This document shows positions 11,504-34,845 of a stretch of DNA of 64,000 bases, piece by piece. Position numbers and translations under genes: made by a program. Position 1 is the stretch's first letter. Each line of letters opens with the position of its first letter. A model generated the notes under the pieces. It searched no databases. It was not told where the DNA came from and saw only the letters and a program-made list of their open reading frames with translations. Source of the stretch: Haliclona indistincta (taxonomy: Eukaryota; Porifera; Demospongiae; Haplosclerida; Chalinidae). The stretch is taken from NCBI GenBank assembly GCA_964017065.1, contig OZ024790.1, forward strand, positions 8,001,864 to 8,065,863. Direction: 5' to 3'.

Positions 11504-13020
11504 CCCGCGAAACTCGCTGCAGCCATAGATTCATCAGTGCTGTAGCCTGACACGTTCCAAGAAGCCAAATTAGTTTGTAATTTGATAATTTGATAGGTAT
11601 AATTGACAAGTTCCAGTTTCCCACGTTTCACACAAACAGGTACCTAAGCACACTCCTACTATTATCATCAATGAAATTAAGAGTCAGTTTGTATTTTTGA
11701 AAATTTCATCATGTATAAGGGATATTGCAGCATGCTATATATGAACACAAAGACATGCATGGAGATTGTAATAAATTTTGTCTAAAACAAAGACTCATCA
11801 ATGCAAATCAGGGAATCAGTTATTGATCGTTATGTTAACACTTTCTCACAAAGTTCATGCACAATTTAAAACCAGGTCTAAAGGGAGTTTACAACTAAAA
11901 CCACGGTGACCTATTATTATGTTGATCAGGACATTGTATTTTCAATATCGGTGCAGAAATTAACTCATGCGCTCATGCTGACCAAATACATGCACACAGT
12001 GCAAACTTTAAAAGATTGAGATGATTTATGAATAGAGTGGGCCTTGTGAACCCCCTGGATCTACTGCTATTACTGACAATTGCTGAAACCAGAAAATAGG
12101 TAGGTGAGAAAATGAAAGAGAAAGGTCAACTTGAAGACAAGGAAGAAGAGAGAATAAATACAATAATTCATAATGCACAATTCAAAAGAACAGGTACTCC
12201 AATATCAGGGAAGAAAGTACTGAAAGTGACGTCACGTTCAATTAACATAATTATTTCAGGTTATAATAAAGTTGTCTATTTGTGTATGACTTGTATTGAC
12301 TGCGAAAGCAGATGTCAATTGCAAATAACAGTGCATAACTTAGTTTAGAGCATGACTCACTCGGTGCGATGGTTTGACACTGTTTGAGTCATAGTTGTAT
12401 GTGCATGGTTGAAACATGCATAGGATAATTGAAAAGTGGTAGATAGATACGACTAATCAGGCTGTCATTGTCTAAGATAGTAACCAATTTCACAGGTCAC
12501 ATATTTTCTAAAGCTGGAACATGCTTGATGTGGTGAAGAACAATTTTTAGAGATTAAACTAAATTGTGTGCTCGAGACTAGGAACGTCAAATTAGTAATA
12601 GCTGAGTCTGATTTTTGTCATTCCTGATAACGGAAAACCAAAGTTGATGACGTGAGAGGTTACAAGTTACCAACCATGGTCATGCAGTGCATTTTTATGA
12701 TGACAACTTTGCAAGTTGGTGTGATTTCAAGACAACATATGCATCATGACCTAATCCTCATCACCTTCATCATTTCCTACAAACCTAGAGACTGTGAGAT
12801 TTGTGTATTAATTCATTTGTATGGTTGTGTGATTTTCTAGATAAATCTTTTGAAAAAGTGCACTGTCACATTATAAACTCGTTTGTTGTCAATAATTATT
12901 ACATTCCCATTATTTTGACTTCTGGTTCCCACAGCGGCTCGATATCAACATTATAAGGGTTGCCACGGCGTCAGTAGCTCATGCTGAAGAATGTAATCAG
13001 TTCACGCACGCGCAAGTCGG
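11504..13020. other. Divergent intergenic region between secreted genes B and A
   Basis: No supported coding exon. The open frames at 12112-12348 and 12652-12840 have no signal peptide, no splice context and no family resemblance. The sequence is AT-rich and carries the two divergent promoters at its ends. Confidence 0.6.
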
Positions 13021-13028
13021 TATAAAAG
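13021..13028 (+). promoter_or_regulatory. TATA box of secreted gene A
   Basis: GGTATAAAAGTG lies 59 bp before the ATG at 13080. Confidence 0.7.
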
Positions 13029-13079
13029 TGAGCGCAGTCTGTGCAACATTAACTGCAGTGCAAACGAGGGTTAACAATC

Positions 13080-13940
13080 ATGGCGCCTTCAGTAACTAGA
13101 GTTCTCGTGTTTTTTCAACTTTTGACTGTTATTTTGCAACTAGCCGCTTCGAGTCCGTTTCTTGAAAACAAAGTACTGTTCGGTGTTTCAATGGGTGGTT
13201 CTATTCTAGTGAGTTATTATGCACTTAATGCTTATTTAATGCACCAGCTATTATACTGCACGTCTCTTTGCTATTTGTATAGGAGCGTATTCTTCCACAA
13301 TACAATCAGCTACAGTTGTCCGGAAGCAAAGAGATTGAGCTAAGGAGTGCTTTGAGCAATGTAGTGCAATTGTGGGACATCAGACAGTCTCTGGAGGCAC
13401 CCAGTGCAACAGACCAGGAGCTGAACGGATTCAGAGTAACTCTGAAATACATTCTTCAAGATGCCTGTGCATGGGTTAGCTGGAACTGTAGCTCAGTAAC
13501 AGCACGAGCATGTATCTGCCTCTGATAATTTTTTTACATTACCGCTGGCATTGGATGTCTGTTCATCTGTCCAGTGACTGAGAGTTCACTGAATGCTCAT
13601 GTATCTAACCAGCAGTAGCCAGTAATGCCTTCCTTGTTTGTTTAAAATATGTGCAAGATTTGTATGCGTAGTACTATTATAGCATAGTATTATAGTACTA
13701 TTATGACTATCATTATACATCCATCCATGCATGAGTGCACTATAGTAATTTAATACTGCACTCATTATTACTAGTTTATTTTGTTATGCTCAGATGAACG
13801 AGACACTACAAGATGGCTTTGCCTGCACCAATGATGAGTTCAGTAATCTGAAGGCTAGAATGAATCTGCACGAGAGGCTGGTCAAATCAGAGAAAGCCTT
13901 TAGTCGATATTTAGTCGCTCAAAACGTCACTTGTTCCTAG
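13080..13940 (+). CDS. Small secreted helical protein A (lineage-specific family)
   Basis: Three exons (13080-13208, 13283-13474, 13794-13940), all introns phase 0, give 155 residues, the shortest member. Exon 1 has a strong signal peptide (VLVFFQLLTVILQLAASS) and ends in the start of a helix (FGVSMGGSIL). Exon 2 is 64 codons, the same length as exon 2 of gene C, and ends ...LQDACAW at the splice site. Exon 3 begins MNETLQDGFACTNDEF and continues as one long amphipathic helix to ...AQNVTCS stop. The pattern signal peptide + helix | two helices + CxW | Cys loop + helix suggests a compact four-helix bundle. It is divergent from gene B and convergent with gene E. Function unknown. Confidence 0.75.
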
Positions 13941-14167
13941 CTATTTATAGCGATTATGTCATTCTTGCATGCACTTATATTATGTATTAGGAAGAATTGA
14001 ATTAAGCAGAGAATTTATTATAAACAATTAAATCATAGACTATAAAAACACTATATAGTACAGATCATTGGATTAAAGTGCAAAATTTTAAGTGATTGGT
14101 TGAATTAAAATATAGAATCATTTTCAGCTATAATGTAGTCTAAGTTATCGATTCAGTGGTATTCTGT

Positions 14168-15699
14168 TCAAACTGCACTGCAGGGTACTGACCATGTCTC
14201 AAATGCCTCAGGAAGAAGAGTGAGGAACAGGTATGTGCTTTCAGCCGTGGACCTCAGGTCCTGGACTTGACAGTAGAGTTGTTTGTAGTACTCAGTGCGA
14301 CCAACTGTCTCAAAGGAGGCGGGGTCAACTGTCACTGTGCTAGGCAGCACACAAGCTGAATTGGTGCAATCACACGGTTTTGAGCTTAGCTGCACAATGG
14401 AGAAATAGTAAATCGAAATAGCTCATGATTTTGAAACGGTGCGCTTACCCATTGCTGGAATTTTGGGATAACGTCTGAGAGAAAGTTTGAAACGGTTGTC
14501 ACTGAGTCGCCTAGATTTGCTGACGCAAGGCTGCTGACTTGGATGGTAGACAGAGCATTGCTGTGTTCTATGAGCGCCTTCAGATAACTAGGGTAGATAG
14601 TCATATTGAGAGGTGTGGTGGGCGGGAACAGTCCTTCTTCAAAATAACCGAGCCATGAGGTAACGCCACTAGAGTAGTCACTGCAGTTGACAGCCGACTG
14701 CAGAAATTAAAAAAAACAATGATGATTTTGAATACATTTGCATTCACTTACTATGACAGGCAAGGCTTTGATGAGGCGATATGTTTCAGATGCCAACTGT
14801 CGTGCTCCGCATGTCATCTTACGGAACTCTCGAAGTGACAGAGGATCTGATCCATAGATAGCACATTCGGGAAGATTGTTGACTGCATCTCTGAGCCCGT
14901 GGTTGGGTTCAAGATTCAGGTAGGCTTGGATATGGTTTCTGAAGCTCTTCAGAGTGAAAGCTAGCTGCAGACCGATGCATTTGACTTGGTCGCTAGGAGT
15001 TGTGCAAGAGATATCAGAGTAGTTGAGCAGTGTCACAGTGTGAGCTGGGCAGCCTGCTCCTTGGAACTATAATATTTGGGGAGGAAAAAAATGACCCATG
15101 CTAAAATTATAATAAGACTACTTACATTTACATCACTGATGTCAGGAAGAATTGATTGTTGAATAAAATTGGAGACGTTGGCAAGTACTTCCATGTTGGG
15201 CGTGTCACTGTTTGATGAGTTGAGGATATTGGCAATGAAGGACTCCAAAGATGAGTAGTGATTGCTGATAGACCAAGCTAGACGCTGAGCAAGCAAGCCA
15301 GTGCTAGGCAAGTTGAAAGAAACTGTGTCACTCATTGCATAGTTAGGGTTGAGAGCAAATGCTGGGGTTTCACAGTAAATTCCAGCCTCCATTTGAGGGA
15401 AAGGGTCAGAACAACCAGCCTACAAGCATAAAACAACTCAGTAAATATATAAAATGGCTGAATTTAAAGTTTACATTGCAAAATACTGCAGGGTTGTACA
15501 GGGGATCTAGCTGGTCCTGTGCCTTTTGTGCAAAAACCATCATTCTCTTGATGCTCAGAGGTGTAGGGTGATTAGCAATCGAACAGTCGGTTGCCTCTGG
15601 AGGCCATGAGTTGCTGCAGCCGGGACTACGCCTGGTGACTGGGTGGGCAAGCGATGCCGCAGTGAAACAAATCATAGCTAATACAATACTGTTTCTCAT
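14168..15699 (-). CDS. Secreted protein E, apparent two-domain member of the helical family
   Basis: Five exons (15699-15475, 15419-15126, 15066-14752, 14697-14449, 14389-14168), all phase 0, give 434 residues. Exon 1 has a signal peptide (MRNSIVLAMICFTAASLA) and a helix (LSIKRMMVFAQKAQDQL). Exon 2 (98 codons) is helical. Exon 3 begins with a Cys loop (LNYSDISCTTPSDQV), a helix, then a second first-helix-like segment (GARQLASETYRLIKALP). Exon 4 ends ...PKFQQW at the splice site and exon 5 opens LSSKPCDCTNSAC, the same junction type as genes A-D. The simplest reading is two tandem helical domains made by internal duplication, exon 3 fusing the last helix of domain 1 to the first of domain 2. 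Function unknown. Confidence 0.72.
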
Positions 15700-15796
15700 G
15701 ATGCTAGGTAAAGCGATGCTTCTTTCAGGCTCTTAGTCTATTGCTAACTTTTCAGTTCTCAGTCTACGGTTGTGCTGTAAGTGGCTTCACGCCGGC

Positions 15797-15804
15797 TTCT
15801 TATA
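15797..15804 (-). promoter_or_regulatory. TATA box of secreted gene E
   Basis: Minus-strand GACTATAAGAAGCC about 100 bp upstream of the ATG at 15699. Confidence 0.55.
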
Positions 15805-16385
15805 GTCGCTAAAGAGCTGACAATAGCGAAGGTTGGTGCTTACCCAGGCCCAGCTTTTAATTTCTATTTTGAATAGTTTTTGGCTGACATTCTCACCAAC
15901 TTCGCAAACTTCCTCGTCCATGCTAGCCCCCAAATTCATCCGTCCACATAACTGAAACTATATCGACTCAGCACCGGGCGAAGTCAACCATGAAGAATAG
16001 CAAGGAAAAGGGAAAGAGAACTGACACTTACGACAGATGATCGGCTCGGCAGCTCCCAAGAGAGATCAGCAGGTGTGAATAGCGATAGATTGCTACAAAA
16101 TCATTGACGTTTTCATTCGAGCACGACAAGTTCAGCAATCAGTGGTGCAGAACTACACTGATGAGCGCATGATCGATGATGCTCTCTTGGCAGACTAGCT
16201 ATATGAGAAGCGTTTCTCTCTAAATAACACTAGTACGATCGATCGGCTAGCTACGGCCGACGCACGCACTATAAAATCACTCTCATCCCTCGAGCATGAT
16301 TATATATACACACAAGCTTCCCACACTTGTACGGGTGCTCCATTGTTTCGCTAGCGTCCGGCATGTTTCCTCTTCTTATCATTAG

Positions 16386-16391
16386 TATAAA
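16386..16391 (+). promoter_or_regulatory. Likely TATA box of secreted gene D
   Basis: AGTATAAATGG lies 118 bp before the ATG at 16504. A second candidate, CTATAAAATC at 16270-16276, would imply a longer leader. Confidence 0.45.
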
Positions 16392-16503
16392 TGGAGTTGC
16401 CTCATAGCCAGAAATCACCAAACCACAGTGCAACAATCTTGACTTTAAACAATCTTTACTACTATAACTTACTTGTATAATAAACCAGTAGCTCAATTCG
16501 AAA

Positions 16504-17464
16504 ATGACTAGCTTCTCTTCTATAATAACTCTGGCAGCTGTACTGCTCTTCGCTAGACTGCATTTATTCCAGTCATCGGTTAATGCTCTCCCTCTCCAAG
16601 GCACCACTGGATCAGGCAGCATGTTGACTGAATCTGACCTGGAGCCCACTACAGTAGACTGCTCTGCACCCACTGTTACAGCGACTACAGAGCTAGGATC
16701 AGCAAGAAGAGGCCTGTTAGTACTGAGAGATTACGCTGACAACAAATACAGCAAGACCAGGGTAAGTAGAGCATAGATGCATTCTACATTAGCTTTCATC
16801 CATCCATGCATGCAAGTTGCAAACATTATTCATTCTTGACCACGTGTTCACCGTTCCACAGGAGTTTCAACATGGATCAGGATCGAGAACGTGTCGACAT
16901 GCAGTGCTATTCAAAACCGAGGTGGAAACACTGATATTTGACCACGAAATAGTTAATACCAACAGTGGACGCCTGGTTGCTGACTGGTACTCCATCATCG
17001 TTACAATAGATGAATATCTCGCTTCATTGACTAGCAAGCCACTGCTATACCCCACTGACAACGCCACTATGCAGACACTGAGCCACGTTCTGACTGCAGT
17101 GAAGCAAGACTTATTGAGCACAGTAAGCATAAAACAGAGTTGCTCAAAACAGCCTAATTCATCCTCTCTCTTCATTTTTTAATAGCTACAGTCTCTGAGA
17201 TGCAACTGTACCAGTGAATGCAGTATCGTAAAGAAAGAAATGAACACCGACGCAAGAGTCCACTCATGCCCTGATCAACTCAACTTCTTGCACAAGACCC
17301 TCAGAATCATCGCACAGCAAGCAGCAAATGCAGTTACCGAGACAGAAAAGAGACCTTGCTGCTCAATAACACCAGTCAACGAAACAGAATGGATCGAAGA
17401 CAATGTACCAGCCACTAGCCCAGACTATGATACTCTAGTGAAGTTATCGAACAGACGAGGATAA
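16504..17464 (+). CDS. Secreted helical protein D (lineage-specific family)
   Basis: Three exons (16504-16761, 16862-17122, 17186-17464), all phase 0, give 265 residues. Exon 1 has a signal peptide (MTSFSSIITLAAVLLFARL), a Ser/Thr-rich segment, then a helix (GLLVLRDYADNKYSKTR). Exon 2 (87 codons) is helical with one Cys. Exon 3 opens LQSLRCNCTSECSIV, very like exon 5 of gene E (LSSKPCDCTNSACV). It continues as a helix and ends with TEWIEDNVPATSPDY, matching gene C (DQWLANNVPSYGKEL). These two shared motifs tie D to both C and E. Exon 2 does not end on Trp as A, B, C and E do. Function unknown. Confidence 0.72.
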
Positions 17465-18066
17465 GGAAAAGAGACTTAACCAATCTATAACTACTATTAG
17501 GAGTTAATACTTAGCATATAAAGTTAGCTACTTTACCTATAGTTAATTAAGTTTAGTAGTTAATTTACGAATAGTTATTTAATTTTAATACTGATTATAG
17601 ACTACATAAATACATATTATTTATTTATTTATTTGAATACTGTTTTAAAAGAAATGTAATATAAATTATTTATGACAAAGTTGAAATGAATCAAATTTAA
17701 GCAAAGTGTACGTGGTGACGATTGAAAGCAGCTAACAGGCTAGAGAGAGAGAGAGGAGAAGAGAAGAGAGAGAGAGAGGGGAGGGAGGGATCATAACTAT
17801 TTGACATAGTGTGAAAGCCATATTATACATAATACTTTATTATCATTATTGTAATAGAATTTCGAGAGGTCATCAATTTAATAGGCTGTGTTTTGAAAAC
17901 TTGGAAGTGGTTTCAAATTCCCTGCAAAAAGGAATCCATTACACTTGTAAGGGGAAACCCCCTAAAAGCAAATGCCAGAGGCTGTTGACTCAGAAGACCC
18001 ACAACTTAACACATAATGGATACACTCTACACAAGAAATCATAATGGATACACTCTACACAAGAAA
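17465..18066. other. Convergent 3' region between gene D and DIMT1
   Basis: No coding exon seen. AT-rich 3' flank, a GA-rich simple repeat around 17740-17790, then the start of a 28 bp minisatellite that runs into the DIMT1 last exon. Confidence 0.6.
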
Positions 18067-30276
<12,210 letters not shown>

Positions 30277-30583
30277 ATTTCTTGCTTCTTGCACACGTGG
30301 CTCTCCTCCCAGTGGGCGTGTATTGTCGATTTCTTATTTTTGAACTCAGTCAAAATTTGATATTAATTTTTTATTAACACTACATCAAATTTTGAACTAA
30401 GTTCTATTATCGCCTATTGTCACCTCGTCTTAATAGATCCTGTACTGTGTTTATTCAGACTGTATCACTGCGTTTCTCTGCTTTACTCTGAGCTACTGTA
30501 GTATGCTCGTTTCTTCCCGCTCGCTTCGAGTACGGTAGCAACCCAATGCGTGGGCGTACAGTCAGCTCCACCCATGTACTGCA

Positions 30584-33219
30584 ATGAGCAAGGCAGCATC
30601 TATGGTGAGTACATAAGCTAGCTGGTAGCACGATATCGCGTAATGTCACTGCAGGAAGAAATTGACATCCATATTCTGGTGGTCCCAACTATGTCCTGGC
30701 AGAGCGATTTGAGAATTTCCTACAGCTCTGCTTGTGTGGAGGCTGTATCAGCCGGCTTCATAAGGTACTCTCTGAAGGGTTAAAATTACCACCAAGAAGT
30801 GTCTAGGCTTTCTACAATGGAAAATTACAGCAAGCGTTGATTTTCAATTTGTTTTTGTTGCGTTAGGATGTTACCGAGTAGCATACTGGCTGAAGCAAGG
30901 ACAACTGCCAGAGACCAGCTGGATAGGTATATGCTACCGCCACATTTTGTGTTTCTGCGGAGACTAGGCCGATGTCTAACACAGGTATTATTTAAATAAC
31001 AGTAGTATTTGGTAGTAATAGTAGTATAAATATTGTGTTTATTCCAGGTGTCAGTAAAGCAAGAGAAATTGCTTCAGATCAGCTCATTTCGTCAAAAAGG
31101 CGTATGTAACATACACTAAACACTGACCTGGCTTCATTTTATCTATCACCATGCAATTCACAGGCGTCATTCATCGAGATTTTTGTCATTGATGCAGCGA
31201 GTATTGGAAGAAGTTTAAACAGTATTGACGGTAAGTTGGCGAAAATGAGGCATTTCTAGTTTTGGCTGTTTTGCAGGTGGGGACCAAAGAACTTCAACAC
31301 TCACACGTCGAGGACAGGAAATGAAACAAGGAGAAGGATATGACACGAGAGTGATTAAGCCTAGCCGTCACTATGAGAAGCAATGGAGAGGAAGTGAATG
31401 GCACACAGAAGCAGACTATGATCAGAGAGAATGGCTGCACCCAACAGCAGAGTATCCTGGTTTTGGTCAGAAGCAAGTCAGGAAGACAGACCCCACAAGA
31501 AACTGGGGCTATGACAACGCTGCTATTGGTATCAAAATCACTTACCCTACTTCCGGCGAATCAGACATCAGTTTAGACTCATCTTCGTCAACAACTTCAT
31601 CCAGTGACTATTCACAGAATGAGTTTGATGAAAAAGAGACACTTCTTTACACTGCAGACAACACTTCAAGCATCCACACACTGACTGGTCAAAGCACATT
31701 ATCAAATCAACAACACAACTTGTCTCAACAAGCTCCTTTGGTTCACAATGTGAAACTGACCACTGATAAGCCCCAATCAGCCCCGCCAGCAACCAGTAGC
31801 TCTACACCAGACAATATTGGGCGGAGCACACTGGCCGACAGGGATGATGTACCATCCTCTGAAGATAGTGAACTCACCACACAAACAGATAAGAATGAGC
31901 CTGACACACTGGCTGAGAATAATGAGCAACTTCAGAACTTAAAATCTGATGCTGCACAAGATGAGAAGGAGAGTAAGTCAGTTGAGAGATTAGACAAATC
32001 TAGCCAATTCTTAGATCAACATATGAAATTTGAAATGGGTCCTCTGTGGACATTATCATGCCTTTTGCAAAAACCTTCAACTAGGCTAAAATTAACCCCT
32101 TTTGTACCTTCTTCTCACTCACTTTTTCCTCATCTCTCTCCTTTCCTACCCTCTCTCTAATTCTGTAACGTGCATGCCCTTTTGTACCAAAATTTTAACT
32201 ATGCTTTGCTCAAATTTTAGTTGCTGAACTGTTGGCTCAGATTCAGCTTGTACAAGAAGAATGGTGAGTGTGATAGTACAGCACTGTTATCAGTGATTGT
32301 CATCTTTGACTGTAGTGACCAGCTGAATACAACGAAGAGACTGTTAGAAGAACGGCAGCAACAAAACAGAGGTAGGCATAAAGAGTGAGAGAGGGTGAGG
32401 GAGGGAGGGAGGGAGGGAGGGAGGGAGGGAGGGAGGGAGGGAGGGAGGGAGGGAGGGAGGGAGGGAGGGAGGGAGGGAGGGAGAGAGAGAGAGAGAGAGA
32501 GAGTACTGGAGGGAGAGTGAGAGAAAAGAAGAGAGAGGGAGATAGAAAGAGAGAGGGTGAGGGAGAGAAAAAGAGAGGGAGAAAAGAAGAGGAAGAAGAA
32601 GAGAGAGAGAGAAAAGAAGAGAGAGGGAGAGAGTGATGGAATAGGAAAGTAGTTGAAAAAAGTGAGATGAAGTTATATGACGTGCTAGCTCTCTCTCTCT
32701 CTTCTCTGTACAGATAATGAGCAATGGCGGAAGAAGTATCACAGAGAACGCCAGAAGACAACACAGTTAAGATCACGGCTAGCTGTAGCCAAACGTCAGA
32801 CAGCAAAAGAAGTTCCAGCAATACCATCGGGGCACGGTAATCCATACACTATGCAACTCTTGTTACTATACAAACTCAGGTACCATTGTGTCAACTATTG
32901 GATCTAGTTCGGAATATGTGGGTTGATTAGATTCTATGTTCTTAATGATATTCATACGTTATTCTTACTGACGTAGGCTAACATGACTGCTCAGTGTGAG
33001 CGGACAGAAAAAGAGATAAAGGTGCTGAAAGAACGTCTTCATCACACGCGTCACCAACTCTCATTGGAGCAACAGGTGCAGTCACATGTGTGTCATGTGA
33101 TAATATGCTGTGTTACATAATCACAGGCTCGGCACAGCAAGTTATCGGAACGCCACCAACTGCAGCAGGAGCTGGTGAGCAAGAAAATAGCAGCTGGAGC
33201 AACCAGAGCACGCCAGTAG
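30584..33219 (+). CDS. SPATA1-like coiled-coil protein, copy 1
   Basis: Exons 30584-30604, 30655-30764, 30867-30984, 31048-31101, 31164-31230, 31277-31972, 32221-32263, 32316-32371, 32714-32836, 32977-33075 and 33127-33219. The N-terminus (IDIHILVVPTMSWQSDLR, ACVEAVSAGFIR, PPHFVFLRRLGRCLT) resembles the N-terminal domain of SPATA1. Exon 6 is a long Ser/Thr-rich acidic linker. Exons 7-11 form a coiled coil (LLAQIQLVQEE, NEQWRRKYHRERQKT, TEKEIKVLKERLHHTRHQL), as in SPATA1. Phases close from exon 1 to 9 and from 10 to 11, but the 9/10 junction is off by one frame with the splice sites I can see, so the true junction differs or the tail is altered. SPATA1 is a sperm-associated protein; its molecular role is not known to me. 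Confidence 0.65.
32385..32510. repeat. GGGA/GA microsatellite in SPATA1-like copy 1 intron
   Basis: About 24 GGGA units followed by GA repeats. The same intron in copy 2 (43000-43060) has only a short GA tract, so the expansion followed the duplication or was lost in copy 2. Confidence 0.9.
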
Positions 33220-33493
33220 ACCACACCCACTCTTCGAACAGCATAAACAAAAGTGACTTCAGATCGTTCTCACTGCACAAATACCTGTAATGGGTAATCA
33301 ATGTTGAGCTATTAAATATTTATTTGATGTGCACTACGATTGTCATTGCTACCAACACTATATCTCAAGGAATCTCTACCGCTTTAGTGACATCACTGAC
33401 AACTTCAAACGCATCAAAAGACGAATGGATGTGAATATCAACGCACACATCCACCCTCCCACTAACAGGTGCTCGGTGACTTAGGTCTCAACG

Positions 33494-33644
33494 TCAGAGC
33501 AACATGTCCTTAAAATAATCATCATACTCCTCTTCACGGCTCTTCTCAACCAGATCTTGGGCTGTTTTGCTCCACATGGCTGCTCCCTCAACTTCTTCCT
33601 TCCCCTCTTCGCTGGTGCCTGCTGTGCCTCCTGGCGTTGATGCC
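33494..33644 (-). pseudogene. Orphan last exon of FRA10AC1
   Basis: Near-identical to the final exon of FRA10AC1 (44234-44083), including its acceptor (GATTAG|GGCATC), the EEEYDDYFKDMLL end and the stop. It has a 1 bp deletion in a GGGC run (GGTGCC against GGTGCCC on the plus strand), and no other FRA10AC1 exon is nearby. It was carried in by the segmental duplication and is not expected to be functional. Confidence 0.88.
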
Positions 33645-33803
33645 CTAATCAACAAAGTGAATTAACAGTCGTATACAAACTCAGATGTTTGTAGATGATC
33701 AAGCACAATACTTTGTTACAATAACTGCCAACCGCAAATACACAACTTCTACTGAGGACAATAGAGTGTCTTGCAAATTATGGACAAAAATATTATGAGT
33801 CAG

Positions 33804-33897
33804 ACGGCTGCATAATGCACTAGCTAGGTACCATTAGCTGCATAATGCACTAGCTAGATACCATTAGCTGCATAATGCACTAGCTAGATACCATTAG
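33804..33897. repeat. 31 bp tandem repeat at the duplication edge
   Basis: Three copies of GCTGCATAATGCACTAGCTA followed by GATACCATTA. It starts exactly where similarity to the second copy ends, so it may mark the junction. Confidence 0.8.
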
Positions 33898-34318
33898 TGC
33901 TCACTCTCATTACTACACTAACTAGATACCTAATACACTACACTAAGCAGTTATATATATTTTATGACTACCCGCTAATTTTTTTACGCTTACCACGTGT
34001 GGCATATTCTTTCATTTCTTTCTCCTTCTTCAGCTGGGCGAGCAGAGGCAACCAGGAGTCCTTCGGAGCCACCGTACTGGATCAACTGCATGCAGTATCG
34101 CCGTCTCGCTCAGGTCGCACGTCTATTGAGCGCCGCTCCGAGCCTTCTTGCTAGTAGTGGTGTCACTGGTGTGTGCAGTCTGGTCGGCGGCTACCGCTAC
34201 TCTTTACACAGATCAGCGACGACTCGGTGAAAGACCTCAAGCTTCTCGCTGTGGTAAGACATTAGTGCAGGCGTATCTAACATTGACTACGGTTTCTCCT
34301 ATCCCTTCTCTTGTATAG

Positions 34319-34786
34319 GTAAACGTGTTGCTGCTCGGCACTGCAGCCAGGCTGGTCTCGGAACTACAGGCGGGTAGCAGATGCTCGTATCCTTTGTGCG
34401 GTATGTGTTCTCTATACTAGTTCCTTCTCTTGAGTTTCGACTCAGCTGTGGTGTAGCATCTTTTTCATTGTGTGTTAGTTGATTACAAACTGCAGTTTGG
34501 TAGAGGTACTGGGTAGGGCAACTTCACTATTAATTTTTAGTCAAATCTGCTGGTAAAGTATAACACCTTCCTTGGTGAAGCGTGCATGTACAGAGACAGC
34601 CATTTCTCCTTTGGTGACCTCTGGTTGTCTGCCTGCTTTGAATACCATGGTCAATTTAATAGGGTCTAATGTGTGGTTAGAAATCATGTAATGTATGATT
34701 GCTGTCAGGTAAGAAGTCAAGTATCTGGCTTTGTCCAGTTGCTTCTGTTCAGTAATGTTTTGCTTCTCAAGTTTTTCTCTCCTACA

Positions 34787-34845
<59 letters not shown>

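Larger units (their letters stand above)
15700..16503. other. Shared upstream region of divergent genes E and D
   Basis: No coding exon seen. It holds the TATA of E (about 15797-15804) and two TATA-like sequences for D. An open frame on the minus strand (16269-16673) overlaps exon 1 of D in antisense and is a shadow. Confidence 0.55.
30464..33803. repeat. Segmental duplication, copy 1 (derived)
   Basis: About 3.34 kb is nearly identical to 41070-44396 in direct orientation, including a whole SPATA1-like gene and its flanks. The left edge lies where similarity starts (TCACTGCGTTTCTCTGC), the right edge at ATTATGAGTCAGAC. The copy includes the last exon of FRA10AC1 but not the rest of that gene, so this copy is the derived one. 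Confidence 0.9.

Noticed and set aside
11392..11631. 79-residue minus-strand frame upstream of secreted gene B
   Set aside because: It spans the TATA box and leader of gene B in a different reading of the same strand; no independent support.
12112..12840. Two open frames of 78 and 62 codons between secreted genes B and A
   Set aside because: No signal peptide, no family match, and length is expected by chance in AT-rich intergenic DNA.
32300..32845. 181-residue minus-strand frame
   Set aside because: Mostly Ser/Pro/Leu low complexity from the GGGA microsatellite, antisense to the SPATA1-like gene.
33113..33301. Minus-strand frame duplicated at 43652-43840
   Set aside because: Antisense to the last exon of the SPATA1-like gene in both duplication copies; duplication explains its conservation.
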